This document shows positions 5,541 through 7,164 of a stretch of 7,164 bases of DNA, piece after piece. The notes beneath the pieces are model-generated. The model made no database searches. It was not told where the DNA came from and worked only from the letters and a program-made list of their open reading frames with translations. The stretch comes from Anaerolineaceae bacterium (GTDB lineage Bacteria > Chloroflexota > Anaerolineae > Anaerolineales > Anaerolineaceae), in NCBI GenBank assembly GCA_030620065.1, contig JAUXFJ010000080.1, positions 1 through 7,164 on the forward strand. The letters are read 5' to 3'. How positions within the stretch are numbered: position 1 is the stretch's first letter; each line of letters starts with the position of its first letter. The translations under genes were made by a program, and so were the position numbers.

Positions 5541-6906
5541 ATGAAAGCTCTTGTTATTGGTGGGGGGTTAGCCGGCTGCGAAGCAGCATGGCAGCTTGCT
5601 CAGCGGGGTGTTTCTTCTTGCCTGTATGAGATGCGGCCTGGCAAAAGTACTGAAGCACATCTTGGCGGTGGCTTGGCGGAGCTTGTGTGTTCAAATTCCT
5701 TGGGTTCTAGGTTCAGTAATCGCGCATCAGGGCTTCTCAAGGAGGAGCTTAGGCAGTTAGGCTCTCTTTTAATTCGTTGTGCCGATGAAAGCTCATTACC
5801 AGCGGGTGGTGCTTTGGCTGTTGATCGTAAAGCCTTCTCGCAGGCTGTTGGACATGCTATCGAAACGCATCCCTTGGTTGAGGTCATTCGGGAAGAATTT
5901 ATCAAGATACCGGAAACTGCGGGGATCATCGCCTCTGGGCCTTTGACATCGCAAGCATTAACAGAAAGCATAATTGCACTGACGCAAGAATCACAGCTGT
6001 TTTTCTTTGATGCAATAGCACCGATCATTTCTAGAGAAACGATCAATATGGATATTGCTTTTCGTGCTTCAAGATACGAACGCAGCGAGTCGGAGGGGGG
6101 TGATTATATTAACTGTCCGATGGGTAAAGAAGAGTATTTGGCATTTGTTGAAGCCTTAATAGATGCTGAAAGGATTCCTTTGAGGGCTTTTGATGATATT
6201 GAAAAAGAAAAGGGCGACGAGTGTAAAAAAATATTTTTTGAGGGCTGTTTACCGGTAGAGGTGCTGGCAAAACGTGGCTTGCGTGCCTTAGCTTTTGGGC
6301 CTATGCGGCCGGTTGGATTGTTTGACCTCCGCGTTGGACAGCGTCCATATGCAGTAGTCCAATTGCGGCAGGATAATCTCGCTGGTGATCTTTACAACTT
6401 GGTTGGATTTCAAACAAATCTAAAATACAGCGAGCAGAAACGTGTGTTTGGGATGATCCCAGGGCTTGAGCAAGCAGAATTTGTCCGTTATGGTCAGATG
6501 CACAGAAATACATTTATAGCTTCTCCAAAGTTGTTAGATGAGACCATGCAGTTCAGGACTAAGGGTGACCTTTTTTTTTGCAGGACAGATTGTAGGTATT
6601 GAAGGGTATGTTGGAAATGTTGCATCAGGTCTCGTAGCAGGTATGAATCTGGCACGCTCATTAAATGGGGAAGAATTAGTATCATTTCCATTAACAACGA
6701 TGACGGGCGCACTTATGCATTACGTTACGCATGCGGAAGCACAAAATTTTCAACCCATGAAAGCTAATTTTGGATTGCTTCCTCCGATCTCTGGCGATTT
6801 GCATTTGCGGAAAAAAGAACGATATCAGGCGTACAGCGATCGCGCGCTTAAGAATCTTCAAGCTTATATGTTAAGTTACGGAATTATGAGAACATCAGTA
6901 TTATAA
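5541..6906 (+). CDS. trmFO: TrmFO, folate-dependent tRNA (uracil-54-C5)-methyltransferase, frame broken at a T9 run
   Basis: TrmFO uses 5,10-methylenetetrahydrofolate and FAD/NAD(P)H to make m5U54 in the tRNA T-loop. The N-terminal Rossmann motif GGGLAGCEAAW (7-17) is intact. Both catalytic cysteine contexts are present: C50 in ELVCSNSLGS and C236 in FEGCLPVE. Also visible are GPMRPVGL (253-260), the NLVGFQTNL region (286-294), and MHRNTFIASP (320-329). The first frame runs to a stop at 6600-6602 and ends in an unrelated FFCRTDCRY tail. The conserved FFAGQIVGIEGYVGNVASGL and the rest of the C-terminus continue in the next frame to TAA at 6904-6906. Removing one T from the nine at 6571-6579 joins the parts into 454 residues, the normal family length. 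Start choices are 5529, TTG 5538 or 5541; family N-termini fit 5541. It is divergent from rpoN and followed 42 nt later by the aminotransferase gene. Confidence 0.93.
6571..6579 (+). other. T9 homopolymer that breaks the trmFO frame
   Basis: Nine T follow GAC C and precede GCAGGACAG. With nine, the frame reads D-L-F-F-C-R and stops soon after. With eight, it reads D-L-F-F-A-G-Q, the conserved TrmFO motif. A homopolymer miscall, a true one-base insertion, or a slippage site for polymerase or ribosome would all look like this. Confidence 0.9.
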
Positions 6907-6948
6907 TTAGCATCCAAGTTCACTTAAATGAGGCTATGAAACTTTTCA

Positions 6949-7164
6949 ATGGAAATCAAACCAGCAGATCGTATCGCGAATGTCAAACCCTATTTTTTCT
7001 CGACCCTAAATAAAAAAATTGATCAATTACATAAAAAAGGTGTGGATGTTATTCGGCTAGATATGGGATCTCCAGATCTAGCCCCTGCGCCATTTATCAT
7101 CGAAGCATTGGTGGATTCTGCCAGAAAACCGAACAAACATGGCTATACCCAAAGTGGCGGTTCA
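6949..7164 (+). CDS. Class I/II pyridoxal-phosphate aminotransferase, N-terminal 72 residues, cut by the right edge
   Basis: The frame starts with ATG at 6949 (MEIKPADRIANV) and is open for exactly 72 codons to the window edge. An in-frame TGA at 6937-6939 rules out a longer start. The sequence has the N-terminal features of the aspartate/LL-diaminopimelate aminotransferase group (fold type I): a STLNKKIDQL helix, VIRLDMGSPDLAPAPFIIEAL (the GxPDxxxP substrate-side motif, about 34-54), then HGYTQSGGS (64-72), which corresponds to the Y-x-x-xxG segment. The PLP lysine lies beyond the window, so substrate specificity cannot be read. It is probably co-transcribed with trmFO (42-nt gap, no terminator). 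The ribosome-binding site is weak: GAGG at 6930-6933, 15 nt away. Confidence 0.88.
   Translation, partial: MEIKPADRIANVKPYFFSTLNKKIDQLHKKGVDVIRLDMGSPDLAPAPFIIEALVDSARKPNKHGYTQSGGS

Noticed and set aside
5600..6046. A 148-residue minus-strand frame inside trmFO
   Set aside because: It is antisense to clearly conserved TrmFO sequence, has no ribosome-binding site and no recognisable motif.
6538..6906. A separate 122-residue gene starting at ATG 6538
   Set aside because: Its first residues are out-of-frame trmFO sequence, and from the T run onward it is the TrmFO C-terminus. It is the second half of one frameshifted gene.

Overview
The window carries seven protein-coding genes in two divergent transcription units, with no RNA genes, CRISPR arrays or mobile elements. 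Codon use looks uniform and gaps are short. The zinc-ribbon-bearing sigma-54 factor, the folate-type TrmFO and the style of the aminotransferase N-terminus fit an anaerobic, moderate-GC bacterium, possibly Chloroflexota/Anaerolineae. That placement is my impression from family resemblance, not a database result.

Minus-strand unit (read right to left from about 5470). The order is rpoN (sigma-54), a cytoplasmic PAS-GAF-PAS histidine kinase, and an NtrC-type AAA+ response regulator that stops right after the ATPase domain and has no DNA-binding domain. After a roughly 100-nt gap come a 110-residue two-helix membrane protein and an unrecognised gene running off the left edge. The three regulatory genes are packed tightly: 9 nt between rpoN and the kinase, and a 1-nt TAATG overlap between kinase and regulator. 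The last two genes are 33 nt apart.

The most interesting result is a pair of near-consensus sigma-54 (-24/-12) promoters, both on the minus strand. One (791-806) lies in front of the membrane-protein gene. The other (5455-5470) lies in front of rpoN itself. Both read CTGGCA-N6-TTGCAACA. The locus therefore looks like a self-contained, autoregulated sigma-54 circuit: sigma factor, sensor kinase, solution-acting activator and a small target operon of unknown function. A sigma-70-like promoter overlapping the rpoN sigma-54 site could provide the basal supply of sigma factor.

Plus-strand unit (from about 5522). trmFO (tRNA m5U54 methyltransferase) is followed 42 nt later by a class I/II aminotransferase cut by the right edge. 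The trmFO frame is broken once, at a run of nine T (6571-6579). Reading eight T restores a full-length 454-residue enzyme, so this is either a homopolymer sequencing error, a recent mutation, or a slippage site.

No gene-free stretch exceeds 300 bases. The largest gaps (752-853 and about 5410-5540) are the two promoter regions described here.
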